From Sulfuritalea sp. (GTDB taxonomy: Bacteria; Pseudomonadota; Gammaproteobacteria; Burkholderiales; Rhodocyclaceae): a DNA stretch of 45,201 nt. Below are positions 7,368 through 15,581 of the stretch, piece by piece. Each line of letters begins with the position of its first letter. Position 1 is the stretch's first letter. The position numbers and the translations under genes were made by a program. The stretch lies in contig JALNYT010000014.1 in NCBI GenBank assembly GCA_023229685.1, forward strand, positions 1 to 45,201. Reading direction: 5' to 3'. Below the pieces are notes generated by a model, which worked only from the letters and a program-made list of their open reading frames with translations, was not told the DNA's origin and ran no database searches.

Positions 7368-7636
7368 GAATAAATACTAAAATCAGCCGCTTACTCGGTG
7401 GAGAGGAGGCACAGAAGCGGTATGGCGCCAGTTTTGCTGGCAGCAGCTTCATGCGAGATAAGATACGTGAAGCCTTGACAAACGAGATTGGACGTGTTAC
7501 TCTATTATCTGAGGCCGAGTCTGTCTGGAAAGAGGCGAACCCGGCACTGGCTTTATCGGACTTGATGGGCTACAGACGTGGCCTTCGGTTCGCTCTTGAT
7601 TTCCTCACCGACCCCCAGGAAACGCAAACGACATGA
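7364..7636 (+). CDS. Hypothetical protein between portal and scaffold (90 aa)
   Basis: This 90-residue helical protein starts at GTG within the portal's last codon (GTGA overlap) and ends in an ATGA overlap with the scaffold gene. Its first codons (ATA, AAT, ACT, AAA) and mid-section (CTA, TTA, TCT) are noticeably more AT-rich than its neighbours, so it may be a later arrival. A promoter-like sequence lies inside it (7475-7503). No family is recognised. Its position suggests a head morphogenesis factor. Confidence 0.65.
   Translation: MRINTKISRLLGGEEAQKRYGASFAGSSFMRDKIREALTNEIGRVTLLSEAESVWKEANPALALSDLMGYRRGLRFALDFLTDPQETQTT
7475..7503 (+). promoter_or_regulatory. Possible internal promoter before scaffold and capsid
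   Basis: TTGACA (7475-7480) is followed by 17 bp and TACTCT (7498-7503), with TGT just before it as in an extended -10. It lies inside the gene before the scaffold and could raise capsid-module transcription. The -10 is poor, so this is a candidate only. Confidence 0.35.
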
Positions 7637-8352
7637 GTGACGCAGCGACCCCTGCAACATTTGGCCCAGTGACGACCGTCCCTGCCGCCATCCCCGTGAC
7701 TACCACCCCAGCCACACCTACCCCAGACCAGGGGAAGATCGTGATTGATGGGAAGGAATACACGGCCGCCGAACTTGCCACACTGACGAAGCGCCTTGCC
7801 GACAAGGATGCCTTTATCGAGACACTGAAGACGGAGACCTCCGGGTATCGCGTCCTACTCGATCAGGCCACCGAGAAGCTCAAGACCGCCGCCGGTGCTG
7901 CCCAGGTGCTCGACGAACTGAATCGACCTCCGGCATCTCCTGCAGCCCCAGCACCCGCTGACGCTGAAGCAGTTGCCACCCTGGTTCTGCAGCGACTGCA
8001 GGGCCGGGATACCGCAGCCGCGGAGCAGCATAACTGGGACAAGGCAAACGCCTCCGTCACCGCCGTTTATGGCGAGAAGGCCCAGGAGAAAGTTGCTGAA
8101 GCGGCTGCGCGGTTGGGTTATACGCAGGCCGAAATGGTTGCGCTGGCCCGATCGAAGCCGTCCGCTTTCCTCGAATTGATGAAAGTGGCTCCGGTCCAAC
8201 CGTCCGTATCAACGCAGCGCAACGGGATCAACACCTCTGCCCTTATCCTGCCGGTCGCTCCAACAAAGCCGACTGAGTGGATCAGGAAGCCGAGCCCCGA
8301 GAAGCTGCGTATCCAGGCGTATCAGCAGAAGCTGAAAGACGCCGGACTGTAA
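7633..8352 (+). CDS. Capsid scaffolding protein
   Basis: This would be the internal assembly protein that shapes the prohead and is then removed. The 239-residue product has a disordered Pro/Thr/Ala-rich N-terminus, a 'I-V-I-D-G-K-E-Y-T-A-A-E-L-A-T-L' patch, a charged coiled-coil region (about 50-95), and a basic C-terminus ('E-K-L-R-I-Q-A-Y-Q-Q-K-L-K') of the kind that contacts the capsid protein. Its place directly before the major capsid gene is the standard scaffold position. It overlaps its upstream neighbour by ATGA. Confidence 0.8.
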   Translation: MSDAATPATFGPVTTVPAAIPVTTTPATPTPDQGKIVIDGKEYTAAELATLTKRLADKDAFIETLKTETSGYRVLLDQATEKLKTAAGAAQVLDELNRPPASPAAPAPADAEAVATLVLQRLQGRDTAAAEQHNWDKANASVTAVYGEKAQEKVAEAAARLGYTQAEMVALARSKPSAFLELMKVAPVQPSVSTQRNGINTSALILPVAPTKPTEWIRKPSPEKLRIQAYQQKLKDAGL

Positions 8353-8370
8353 CCACAACAGGAGTTTCAA

Positions 8371-9339
8371 ATGGGTAACACCACTGCAAATCAGGCACCG
8401 CTGATCAAGGCTTCGGTCTACAGCGAAATGATGCTCGAACAGATCAACGAGGGCTTGCTGCCCGAGGGTCTGCACCGGGACGTATCCGACTTCGGCGACG
8501 GCTCAACGCTCTACATCCCGCTCATGGGCGAAACCGTTCTCCGTGATTACGTTGAGAACTCTGCGATCCAGTATGACCCGGTCGACACCGGCCAGATCAC
8601 GCTGACGATCACCGAGTATGTCTCGGCAGCGACCTACGTGACGAACAAGCTGAAGCAGGACGCCTACAAGGCGGCCGCGCTGGAGGCTGGTATTCCGTCA
8701 GAGCATCTGCGCGTCATCGAGGAACGCTGGGAAACCGATCTGCTTTCGCAGCAGAGCAAGCAGACGGCCTCCAACCGCAATGCCTACAACGGGTTTGACC
8801 ACCGCTGGGTCGCGGGTTCCACGACCACCGGCCTGATCAGCCTCAAGGATTTCCTCTACGCCAAGCTGTCGATGGACAAGGCCCAGCTGCCGGAGAACGG
8901 CCGCCTGGCGATTGTTGATCCGATTGTCGAGGCCACCCTGAACAACCTCGTTGGCGCCCAGGCGTTCACGAACAACCCGCAGTTCGAGGGTTTGGTTGAG
9001 ACAGGTTTCGGCCGCAGCCATCGCTTCGTCCGCAACATCTACGGCTTCGACATCTGGGTGAGCAACCGCCTGGCCCGTATCGCCGCGGAAACCATCACTG
9101 GTGGTCCGCAGAACGCGAGCACGGCTGTCACTGCCGGCGTTGCCAACCTGTTCATCTGCAACGCTGACGAGCAGCACACTCCGTTCATGGGTGCGATGCG
9201 TCAGCCGCCGAAGATGGATGGCGAATACAACAAGGATTTCCAGCGCGACGAATACGTCTCGACCGCACGCTGGGGCTTCGGCCTCCAGCGCCCGCAGTCG
9301 CTGATCACCGTCATCACCGACGACGTTCTGTTCGCGTAA
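8371..9339 (+). CDS. Major capsid protein
   Basis: This 322-residue HK97-fold-type capsid subunit lies between scaffold and tail genes. The first 30 residues ('N-T-T-A-N-Q-A-P-L-I-K-A-S-V-Y-S') and the central 'N-G-F-D-H-R-W-V-A-G' and 'F-G-R-S-H-R-F-V-R-N-I-Y-G-F-D-I-W-V-S-N' patterns match podovirus capsid proteins. The C-terminus ends in 'S-L-I-T-V-I-T-D-D-V-L-F-A', a beta strand typical of the P-domain edge. A good ribosome binding site (AGGAG) precedes the ATG. The codon choice is strongly GC-ending, as expected for the most abundant product. A G-rich hairpin follows the gene (9353-9381). Confidence 0.93.
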   Translation: MGNTTANQAPLIKASVYSEMMLEQINEGLLPEGLHRDVSDFGDGSTLYIPLMGETVLRDYVENSAIQYDPVDTGQITLTITEYVSAATYVTNKLKQDAYKAAALEAGIPSEHLRVIEERWETDLLSQQSKQTASNRNAYNGFDHRWVAGSTTTGLISLKDFLYAKLSMDKAQLPENGRLAIVDPIVEATLNNLVGAQAFTNNPQFEGLVETGFGRSHRFVRNIYGFDIWVSNRLARIAAETITGGPQNASTAVTAGVANLFICNADEQHTPFMGAMRQPPKMDGEYNKDFQRDEYVSTARWGFGLQRPQSLITVITDDVLFA

Positions 9340-9352
9340 TCGTTTCGGGTTC

Positions 9353-9381
9353 GGGGGAACTGGGATTCGACCCACTCCCCC
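9353..9381 (+). terminator. Hairpin after the capsid gene
   Basis: GGGGG (9353-9357) plus TGGG (9361-9364) pair with CCCA (9371-9374) and CCCCC (9377-9381), with a small internal loop. There is no T-run, so it may protect the 3' end of the capsid message or cause a pause rather than terminate. Confidence 0.45.
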
Positions 9382-9405
9382 TTGCCCACCATACAGGAGT
9401 AACGC

Positions 9406-9939
9406 ATGACTATCGCAACCCTCAGCGGTGCAACGACCAACCTCGGTCCCCGCCTGGCTGAAAAGCAGAACGGCTCTCAGGTCAACTCGTTTGGCCGTGA
9501 AGTCGAGCTGGTTTACGACTTCGACTACAACACCCTTCCCACGGCCTCGTCTGACAACGCAGCTGTGCCCGTCATCCCCGCCTACGCCGCCATCACTGGT
9601 TGTGACCTCCAGGTCATTGCCACGTTTGTTGGTGGAACGAGCTTGGAAGTCGGCACCCTCACCCCGGCGGCGATTGCCGTCGATGTGGACGGCCTGATCC
9701 CGGCTGCGGTTGGCGTCACAGCCAATCTGGTGTTGGGCAACTACGTCTTCGGCCGCGGCGTGCAGATCGTCGAAGCCCCGGATGCCGCGGGCACCGCTCA
9801 CGGCGACGGCGACGGCGTGTATGTCGCAGGTGCCAACGGCCCGGTGGCAAGTGTTGCCAGCCAGGTCAGCGTTGTCGCTGTCGGAACGTTCACCGCCGGT
9901 CGAGCGCGCTTGCGCGTCCGCTACCTCAAGCCGGAATAA
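9406..9939 (+). CDS. Probable head decoration/structural protein
   Basis: This 177-residue, beta-rich protein (Val, Ala, Gly and Thr dominate) follows the major capsid gene directly and is followed by a strong terminator. It therefore shares the high expression of the capsid gene. It has an N-terminal 'V-E-L-V-Y-D-F-D-Y-N-T-L-P' strand and a C-terminal 'R-A-R-L-R-V-R-Y-L' strand. Position, expression and composition suit a capsid decoration or stabilising protein. A minor coat or tail protein is the alternative. A clear ribosome binding site (AGGAG) precedes the ATG. Confidence 0.7.
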   Translation: MTIATLSGATTNLGPRLAEKQNGSQVNSFGREVELVYDFDYNTLPTASSDNAAVPVIPAYAAITGCDLQVIATFVGGTSLEVGTLTPAAIAVDVDGLIPAAVGVTANLVLGNYVFGRGVQIVEAPDAAGTAHGDGDGVYVAGANGPVASVASQVSVVAVGTFTAGRARLRVRYLKPE

Positions 9940-9971
9940 GTCCGGTAAGTTCAGTGCAATGCTGAACCTTC

Positions 9972-10004
9972 AAGCCGGGTGGGCGACTGCCCGGCTTTTT
10001 ATTT
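9972..10004 (+). terminator. Rho-independent terminator after the capsid module
   Basis: The stem AAGCCGGG (9972-9979) with CCCGGCTT (9990-9997) is followed by a T-rich tract. A second small hairpin (GTTCAG 9949-9954 with CTGAAC 9962-9967) precedes it. It should end or reduce transcripts after the capsid and decoration genes, leaving less message for the appendage and tail genes. Confidence 0.85.
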
Positions 10005-10013
10005 GGAGCGACA

Positions 10014-10454
10014 ATGGCGCAGGTTTTTCACAAGGACATCCCGAGCGTAGAGTTGCACGAGACCCTCCATCTCGATGCTGCAACAACAGCTGACTCTGGA
10101 AAGATCATAACTCCTCACCCTGTGAATGCTGGCGTGTCGGAATTTCGCTACCTGCGCGACTCCGATCTCACCGGCCGCCTCACCATGTATTACCTTGACG
10201 CCGGCGCCGTAGGCGCATCCCAGATTTACGCCACGCTGGATACTGTGGTTGGCTACACGGCCCACTTCTTTAATGTGGCAGGAACTCTGCTGCTGACCTC
10301 TACAATAGCTCTGCTGTCCCCCGTCCCCGTTGGTGGTCGTCTTGAGGTTATCGGGGACGCCACTTTTCAAAGCCTGATCGTTGGGACGAATAACAGTGGT
10401 TCACTGGCAATGGCAAACTGCACAAAAATTCAGCTTGTCACGAGGAGTTCGTAG
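10014..10454 (+). CDS. Appendage/head-fibre-like protein, paralogue 1 of 3
   Basis: The 146-residue product shares an N-terminal pattern with the next two genes: 'H-E-x-x-H/L-x-x-A-T-T-A-D-S-G-K-I-I-T-P ... N-A-G-V-S ... R-Y-L-R-D-S-D-L-T-G' (about residues 15-55). The rest is a different beta-rich, Leu/Thr/Val domain. Similar 'H-E-P-K' motifs occur in phage virion appendage proteins. I infer that the common part attaches to the particle and the variable part faces out. It stands just after the capsid-module terminator with its own ribosome binding site. Confidence 0.65.
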   Translation: MAQVFHKDIPSVELHETLHLDAATTADSGKIITPHPVNAGVSEFRYLRDSDLTGRLTMYYLDAGAVGASQIYATLDTVVGYTAHFFNVAGTLLLTSTIALLSPVPVGGRLEVIGDATFQSLIVGTNNSGSLAMANCTKIQLVTRSS

Positions 10455-10936
10455 TGTCACGGCAACACAAACAACTTCTGAATCGTGAACTGCACGAGCC
10501 CAAGCTTATTCCAACTGCCACCACGGCGGATGCTGGGAAAGTCCTTACGCCCAGCACGGTTACAAATGGAGTGGCTGTCCTCCGAACACTAACGCGAGTT
10601 GATCTCCGCGGAGATAAGGCGTCCTACCAATTCACAATTCCAGATGCCACTGTCGTTGGGACTACCCGCACTGGCTACATGGACCGCGCCATAAAGACCT
10701 ACAGTGTGTATATCGCGGAACTTCCTCACGGAGCAGTCGGGCAGATACAGGTCTACATCGGCGGTGTTCTAAAGTCAACGCATGTCTGCCCAGCTTTCTC
10801 GACGGGCAGTGTAATCCGCCGATTCGACGTAACGCTTCCAAGTGAACTACCTGTAATTGACCTAGCAGTTCGTGTGTCTGTCTCATTTGGGACTGCCGTT
10901 CGACTCAATATCTTGATGGCAACGGAGTCTGCGTGA
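10454..10936 (+). CDS. Appendage/head-fibre-like protein, paralogue 2 of 3
   Basis: This 160-residue protein starts at GTG, overlapping the previous stop (TAGTG). Its N-terminal region repeats the shared pattern as 'H-E-P-K-L-I-P-T-A-T-T-A-D-A-G-K-V-L-T-P' followed by 'N-G-V-A-V-L-R-T-L-T-R-V-D-L-R-G'. The C-terminal part (about 60-160) is unrelated in sequence to its neighbours and is beta-rich ('I-Q-V-Y-I-G-G-V', 'V-I-D-L-A-V-R-V-S-V-S-F'). The tandem arrangement with diverged C-termini indicates gene duplication followed by diversification. No enzymatic motif is seen. Confidence 0.65.
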   Translation: MSRQHKQLLNRELHEPKLIPTATTADAGKVLTPSTVTNGVAVLRTLTRVDLRGDKASYQFTIPDATVVGTTRTGYMDRAIKTYSVYIAELPHGAVGQIQVYIGGVLKSTHVCPAFSTGSVIRRFDVTLPSELPVIDLAVRVSVSFGTAVRLNILMATESA

Positions 10937-11439
10937 TGGCCGACGTTCTCCATAGCACCAGGATCACCACGAGCAACCACGAGCCGAAGCACATTCCGAC
11001 TGCATCTCCCATTCAGAATGGAGAAATAATCACCCCATCAGCTACAGAAAATGGAAAGTCCGTGCTCCGTCGGCTCACTCCGAATGACATCACCTCTGGC
11101 TTCGGAATATCGGGGATGGGCTCCACGCTGACAACCCAACTTGACGATGTGTCGACGGCCCAGACTTTATACTTTCGTGCTCCTCATGCCGTCCACAGCA
11201 TCTCCGTTGTGATGCAGTGCACGGTAGTTCTCGCCGGTGCTGCCGGCGTGCTGACACTAACCTGCGGAGCACAGTCTGCAACCGCACCAATTCCGATTGG
11301 AGGGGCAGCTCCGACGGTGGTAATTCTTCTGTCCCTGTCGCCAGATGAGCCTCTTGGACAGACCATCACTATTGCGACTGATGGCGCAACCACGAACGTA
11401 AGCGTTGGCGTCTTCACGATGCGAATAACCCGCCCATAG
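10936..11439 (+). CDS. Appendage/head-fibre-like protein, paralogue 3 of 3
   Basis: This is the third of the tandem set, 167 residues from the ATG in a TGATG overlap; an in-frame GTG at 10933 would add one residue. The shared region reads 'N-H-E-P-K-H-I-P-T-A-S-P-I-Q-N-G-E-I-I-T-P' and 'N-G-K-S-V-L-R-R-L-T-P-N-D-I'. The outer domain is rich in Thr, Val and Gly ('A-G-A-A-G-V-L-T-L-T-C-G', 'G-G-A-A-P-T-V-V-I-L-L') and looks like a beta sandwich. It precedes the tail tubular genes. The role of the set (fibre, decoration or adsorption aid) is inferred from position. Confidence 0.65.
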   Translation: MADVLHSTRITTSNHEPKHIPTASPIQNGEIITPSATENGKSVLRRLTPNDITSGFGISGMGSTLTTQLDDVSTAQTLYFRAPHAVHSISVVMQCTVVLAGAAGVLTLTCGAQSATAPIPIGGAAPTVVILLSLSPDEPLGQTITIATDGATTNVSVGVFTMRITRP

Positions 11440-11447
11440 GTGAGAGT

Positions 11448-12212
11448 ATGACAGTCAAAACAGTTCTTCAGTATGTCCAGGGTGCCCTCAATGTCATGTC
11501 GAGCGACTCTGTGACAACCATAGCCAACGGGCCGAACGGAACGCTCGAGGGTGCATCTGTTGCCAAGCTGCTTGCCGACATCTATGACGAGCTGGTCAAT
11601 CGGGAGGAATGGCCGTGGCTAGATGGCGCCATGCGGCCGACCCAGGCCGCGCTCACAGCAGAACCGACGAAGTTGCTATTGGCCGACAGCATCAAAGAGC
11701 TGCGCGTGCTGAGTTACAACGTAGACGAGACGGGGCTGGCCCCGAATCTCCGCGAGCTGACCTGGCAAGAGCCGGCTGATTTCCTTCGTGCCAACTCCGC
11801 TGGCAACACCACAACCGGGAAGTTCATTAGCCTCGCCAACGGCATCGGTTTCTGGGTCCGGAAGGATGCCATGCCCACCTACTGGACCAGTTTCGACGAT
11901 CAGGCGATTTACGCCAATTCATTCAAGTCGTCCGTCGAGACCTATCTGGTAACAGCCAAGGTGTTCGGCTTTGGAACGATCAACCCGGTGTTCACGTTAT
12001 CCGATGGCTTCGTTCCCCTGCTGCCGGAGCACATGGTTCCGCTGCTGCAGAACACGCTCAACGCTGCTGCCATGCGGCACTTCAAGCAGTCCGTCTCCCA
12101 GCCAGACGAGCGGAGCAGAACTCAGCAGACCTCCCAGGCTCGTCGAAAACGCTCTGTGACGGGACAACACGGTCATCCCCACACCATCAACAACTTCGGA
12201 AGGAATAGATAA
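11448..12212 (+). CDS. Tail tubular protein A-like (head-tail adaptor)
   Basis: This 254-residue protein should form the ring between portal and nozzle, like T7 gp11. It has N-terminal helices ('V-L-Q-Y-V-Q-G-A-L-N-V-M', 'V-A-K-L-L-A-D-I-Y-D-E-L-V-N-R-E-E-W-P-W-L'), a beta-rich centre with 'F-W-V-R-K-D-A-M-P-T-Y-W-T-S-F-D-D', and a C-terminal helix ending in a basic, disordered tail. Order (TTPA before TTPB) and length match T7-like tails. A GGTGAGAGT ribosome binding region precedes the ATG. Confidence 0.85.
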   Translation: MTVKTVLQYVQGALNVMSSDSVTTIANGPNGTLEGASVAKLLADIYDELVNREEWPWLDGAMRPTQAALTAEPTKLLLADSIKELRVLSYNVDETGLAPNLRELTWQEPADFLRANSAGNTTTGKFISLANGIGFWVRKDAMPTYWTSFDDQAIYANSFKSSVETYLVTAKVFGFGTINPVFTLSDGFVPLLPEHMVPLLQNTLNAAAMRHFKQSVSQPDERSRTQQTSQARRKRSVTGQHGHPHTINNFGRNR

Positions 12213-12213
12213 C

Positions 12214-12495
12214 ATGATCGCAAAACCGATACTGTCTCTGAAGAAACCCGCCACGGGCTCCGCAACAACGGTGAGTCATGTTGATCCAGCAGACCACGCG
12301 GCGCCCGCAGTCCAGAGGGTTTCGGAAGACAAGCACGGCCGGGAGATCGAACTTGTCCGCGTCGATCCATACGGCCACTGGACTCTCCGTGGTGTAGGCT
12401 TTACTTTGCCAGAGGATTACCGCGGTTGCTATACACGTCACAGCCTCGCTCTCGCTGCAGTTCAGGATTTCAAGCTGCGGCAAGCAACGGAGTAG
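12214..12495 (+). CDS. Small protein between the tail tubular genes (93 aa)
   Basis: The 93-residue product begins with a basic 'I-L-S-L-K-K-P' and has a compact C-terminal part with 'R-V-D-P-Y-G-H-W-T-L-R-G-V-G-F' and 'C-Y-T-R-H-S-L-A-L-A-A-V-Q-D-F'. It starts two bases after the TTPA stop, with GGAAGG upstream. It sits inside the tail module, so a minor tail or assembly role is likely, but no family is recognised. Confidence 0.65.
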   Translation: MIAKPILSLKKPATGSATTVSHVDPADHAAPAVQRVSEDKHGREIELVRVDPYGHWTLRGVGFTLPEDYRGCYTRHSLALAAVQDFKLRQATE

Positions 12496-12498
12496 CAG

Positions 12499-14913
12499 AT
12501 GGCCCGAGCAGCTGCTGACAAGCAATACCTGACGTTCAGCAAGGGACTGATCACAGAGGCAACGGGCCTGTCTTTTCCGGAGGGCTCGTGCCAGTCCATG
12601 AGCAACGTCGAGCTTGGGCTATCCGGAGATATCTCGCGTCGACTCGGACTACTCGAGGAGGACGCTAGCTACAGCCTCGTCTCCAGTTCAAGCGTCCCTC
12701 TATCTACAGCCGTTAGTAAGCACGACTGGCCGAATCCGGCCGGCCGAGATGACCTTAATTTCATTGTCATCCAAATTGGAAGCCGCCTGCATATACGCAA
12801 TGCAGATGCTGCTGTCATGCTGGACCCTTCCGAGATCACGGGATATGTTGACCTGGCTTACACCGACATTCCATCAACCACGGGACTAATCGACAACCAT
12901 AGCCCCTATGGAATACTGGCTGGCTCCACCGTTTCCTCCTCGTTGTGGGATTTAGCAACGACCCAGGAAGTGGAGCAGACGCAGTTGGCTAGCGCACCGG
13001 GCCTGGGGCGGCTGTTCATGTGCAGTCCGCACCACCTGCCCTTCTGGCTTGAATTCGATCCCGTTGCCCGCTCTATAACGCTACGCATCTACACTCCCTA
13101 CACGCGAGACTTCGTTGGCGTCCCATCAACGAATCTCGTGACAGACAAGCCGGCAGTGTTGACCGCGGACCACTACTACAACCTGAGAAATGCAGGTTGG
13201 AACAGTCCTGCGAGTGGGACTAGCACTCAGATACAGGTCTATCAGGTTGCGACGGGGGTCTATCCAGCCAGAAATTCACAGTGGGTTCTCGGAAAGAACG
13301 CCACGAACGACTTTGATCCTGCGGAGTTGAACAAGCGCGGCTTCGGAACCGGGCCGGCACCGAGGGGCAGCCTCTTAGTCAACATCCTTGAGGGCGACAG
13401 AGACTACGTGTATGTCCCCATTGCCCTACAGGTTGCACCGCACAACCTCCCCGGCCCATACAACGATATGGGCGGAGTAAATGACGATCGCACACCGCAC
13501 GGTGGGAGCTTCCGAGCAACCGGATTCTTCGCTGGACGAGTGTGGCTATCTGGTCACACCTCTTTCAAGGCACCAAACGGTGTCTACTTCAGCCGCGTGA
13601 TGAATAGCAGCGTTGACGCCTACCAGATGTTCCAGACCAACGATCCAACGTCTGAGAACTTCAGCGAGTTACTAGACAACGACGGCGGTGTCATCTACAT
13701 CGAAGCCGCGCAGGGCATCTTTCGCCTGATTCCATTTGGGAACGGCATGCTCGTCGTAGCCAACAACGGACTGTGGCATATCCGCGGCGGTGAGGGCGGC
13801 TTCAATGCCAATCTGTATGCCGTCGATAAGATTGCCGAGGTTCAGCTGGACGGCCCAGATGCGCTGGTTGTTGGTGACGGCTTCGTGTCGTTCTGGGGTG
13901 ACGGGGCAATCTACCTGCTGTCCTTCTCGGAAGGCGCAAACAAGTCGACGCTGATCTCAACCGGAATCAGCAATTACCTGAAGGCCATCCCGAAAACCGC
14001 GAAGCAGCTAGTCAGGGGATTCAACGACACACAGGGTAAGCGCATGATCTGGCTTGTCCAGGCAGAGCAGGACGCCTACTCGTTTCCGAATTTCCAGAAT
14101 ATTTACAACCGCGCAATCGTATTTGATCTCCGCCTCCTGGCGTTCTATCCATACGACTTTCGCATGGCCCTCGATGGGGTATCTGTAGGAGCCTCATTGG
14201 TTACCACCCCCGGAGCGTGCGGCGTGTGCGCCGCTGTTGCCAGAAAGAACGGAACACTAGAGCAGGAGATCGGGCTGGTCTACGACGGCGTCAATCCCGT
14301 CGTGCTATCGAATGGCGATAGCGTCGTGGCCTACGGCGATGCTGCAACTCAAAGTCGTGATCCCAACTATGTCTCGTGGCTGACTCAGTTTGCAAACGTC
14401 ACAGCTGGCACGGTGAAGGTGCAGTTGTTCAACCAGGTCAGCGCCCAGTTCAAAGACTACTCCAGTGCCAACGACATCGGCTGGACCCTCGGCGACTACT
14501 TCGATAGCCACATCCTGACCGGAGATCAGACCCTGGGGGATGTGCAGCGCGAAAAGGAGGCGACCTACATCCACTCGTTCTTCTCCAAGACAGAGCGGGG
14601 ATACGTTGACGATGGCTCCGGCGCCCCCACGCTCGATCGGCAGTCAAGCTGCATAGTCACCAGCCAATGGAACTGGACGAACAGTGGAGCCACGAGCAAG
14701 CGGTGGTCTGCTCCGCAGTATGCCTACCGACTGCATGCCACGACTGTTGTTCCTGCCATCGGAGCTTCGATTGACAACGGAGACACCGTGGTGCATACTA
14801 AGTTGAAGGCCCCTGGATATGGCCGAGCCCTGGCGATTCGATACGAATCAGTCGATGGCTACGACTTCAAGCTCCTCGGGTTTGCGATTCCCTACACCGT
14901 CGAGGAGACGTAA
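12499..14913 (+). CDS. Tail tubular protein B-like (nozzle)
   Basis: This 804-residue protein matches the size and order of T7 gp12, the tail nozzle. It is beta-rich and has the family's opening ('A-R-A-A-A-D-K-Q-Y-L-T-F-S-K-G-L-I-T-E-A-T', 'G-L-S-G-D-I-S-R-R-L-G'), which describes the residues that dock on the adaptor ring. Conserved centre patterns include 'R-A-T-G-F-F-A-G-R-V-W-L-S-G' and 'F-Q-T-N-D-P-T-S-E', and later 'F-N-A-N-L-Y-A-V-D-K-I'. The nozzle would also carry the tailspike. The gene ends in TAATG with the next start. A promoter-like sequence lies near its end. Confidence 0.88.
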   Translation: MARAAADKQYLTFSKGLITEATGLSFPEGSCQSMSNVELGLSGDISRRLGLLEEDASYSLVSSSSVPLSTAVSKHDWPNPAGRDDLNFIVIQIGSRLHIRNADAAVMLDPSEITGYVDLAYTDIPSTTGLIDNHSPYGILAGSTVSSSLWDLATTQEVEQTQLASAPGLGRLFMCSPHHLPFWLEFDPVARSITLRIYTPYTRDFVGVPSTNLVTDKPAVLTADHYYNLRNAGWNSPASGTSTQIQVYQVATGVYPARNSQWVLGKNATNDFDPAELNKRGFGTGPAPRGSLLVNILEGDRDYVYVPIALQVAPHNLPGPYNDMGGVNDDRTPHGGSFRATGFFAGRVWLSGHTSFKAPNGVYFSRVMNSSVDAYQMFQTNDPTSENFSELLDNDGGVIYIEAAQGIFRLIPFGNGMLVVANNGLWHIRGGEGGFNANLYAVDKIAEVQLDGPDALVVGDGFVSFWGDGAIYLLSFSEGANKSTLISTGISNYLKAIPKTAKQLVRGFNDTQGKRMIWLVQAEQDAYSFPNFQNIYNRAIVFDLRLLAFYPYDFRMALDGVSVGASLVTTPGACGVCAAVARKNGTLEQEIGLVYDGVNPVVLSNGDSVVAYGDAATQSRDPNYVSWLTQFANVTAGTVKVQLFNQVSAQFKDYSSANDIGWTLGDYFDSHILTGDQTLGDVQREKEATYIHSFFSKTERGYVDDGSGAPTLDRQSSCIVTSQWNWTNSGATSKRWSAPQYAYRLHATTVVPAIGASIDNGDTVVHTKLKAPGYGRALAIRYESVDGYDFKLLGFAIPYTVEET
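14771..14799 (+). promoter_or_regulatory. Possible internal promoter before the internal virion genes
   Basis: TTGACA (14771-14776), 17 bp, then CATACT (14794-14799) followed by AAG, as at the 692-720 promoter. It lies inside the nozzle gene just upstream of the internal virion protein genes. Coding sequence can produce such matches by chance, so it is a candidate only. Confidence 0.35.
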
Positions 14914-15191
14914 TGTCCGACTTCTTCATCGTTGCAGGGAAGGAGTTTCAGGTGGTATGTGACGTCGACCAGGACGGGGTCATTACGATCCACACCCTGC
15001 TGCAGTCTCCGTGGGCTGTGAGAACGGCCATCTCAACCATCCGCTTGCTCGCACTGACGACTGCCGCCCCTCTCCAAACGCTGGACGGCGACACCCCGCA
15101 GTCAACCCGGCTGGCGGAGATGGCGGGGTTCAAACGAACTGACAAGCAGGTCTTCTGGGAAGGCCGCCACCGAAATATCTGGAGAATGTAA
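14913..15191 (+). CDS. Hypothetical virion-region protein (92 aa)
   Basis: This 92-residue protein sits between the nozzle and the first internal virion gene, with TAATG overlaps at both ends. It has an N-terminal beta hairpin ('F-F-I-V-A-G-K-E-F-Q-V-V-C-D-V-D'), a central helix, and a basic C-terminus ending 'W-E-G-R-H-R-N-I-W-R-M'. The late 'G-F-K-R-T-D-K-Q-V-F-W-E-G' pattern resembles the last strand of GNAT-like small phage proteins that often lie here, but I see no cofactor motif, so no function is claimed. Confidence 0.65.
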   Translation: MSDFFIVAGKEFQVVCDVDQDGVITIHTLLQSPWAVRTAISTIRLLALTTAAPLQTLDGDTPQSTRLAEMAGFKRTDKQVFWEGRHRNIWRM

Positions 15192-15580
15192 TGCCCGTAG
15201 CCGTTGCCGTAATTGCCGTTGCAGCCGTTGTAGGTGCCGGTGCCGCGATAGAACAGTCTCGTCAAGCCAAGGCTGCCAATAAGCAGGCTCGGAAGATCGA
15301 GAATGCCCGCGCATTCCGGGAGCGCGTTGACGCTGTCCGCGCACAGCGTGCGGCTCAGGGCACGCTTGAGGCGCAGGGCGCCGCCAGCTCAGGCGCCGGC
15401 AGTTCCGCAGTCCAAGGTGTGATTGCCTCAGTCGGCTCAATCACCGCCAGCAGTATCAGCTTTATCGACCAGATCGATGCTCTGAGTGCCAAGCGCCTCC
15501 GCGCCCAGGAGCGGGCAGATCGCGCCGGCACCATTGGTCAAATCGCCAGTGTCATCGGTTCCGCCGCCGGAGCAGCATAG
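15191..15580 (+). CDS. Internal virion protein, T7 gp14-like
   Basis: The 129-residue product has a hydrophobic N-terminal segment ('V-A-V-A-V-I-A-V-A-A-V-V-G-A-G-A-A-I'), then a charged helix ('R-Q-A-K-A-A-N-K-Q-A-R-K-I-E-N-A-R'), a Gly/Ser linker ('A-A-S-S-G-A-G-S-S-A'), and another helix. This architecture and its place before the giant internal protein match T7 gp14-like proteins, which are ejected and form the outer-membrane end of the DNA channel. It starts in a TAATG overlap. The stop TAG, then C, leads into the next ATG. Confidence 0.8.
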   Translation: MPVAVAVIAVAAVVGAGAAIEQSRQAKAANKQARKIENARAFRERVDAVRAQRAAQGTLEAQGAASSGAGSSAVQGVIASVGSITASSISFIDQIDALSAKRLRAQERADRAGTIGQIASVIGSAAGAA

Positions 15581-15581
15581 C

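Noticed and set aside
8698..9801. 367-codon antisense frame across the capsid gene
   Set aside because: It crosses the capsid and decoration genes, with no ribosome binding site; a GC-driven shadow.
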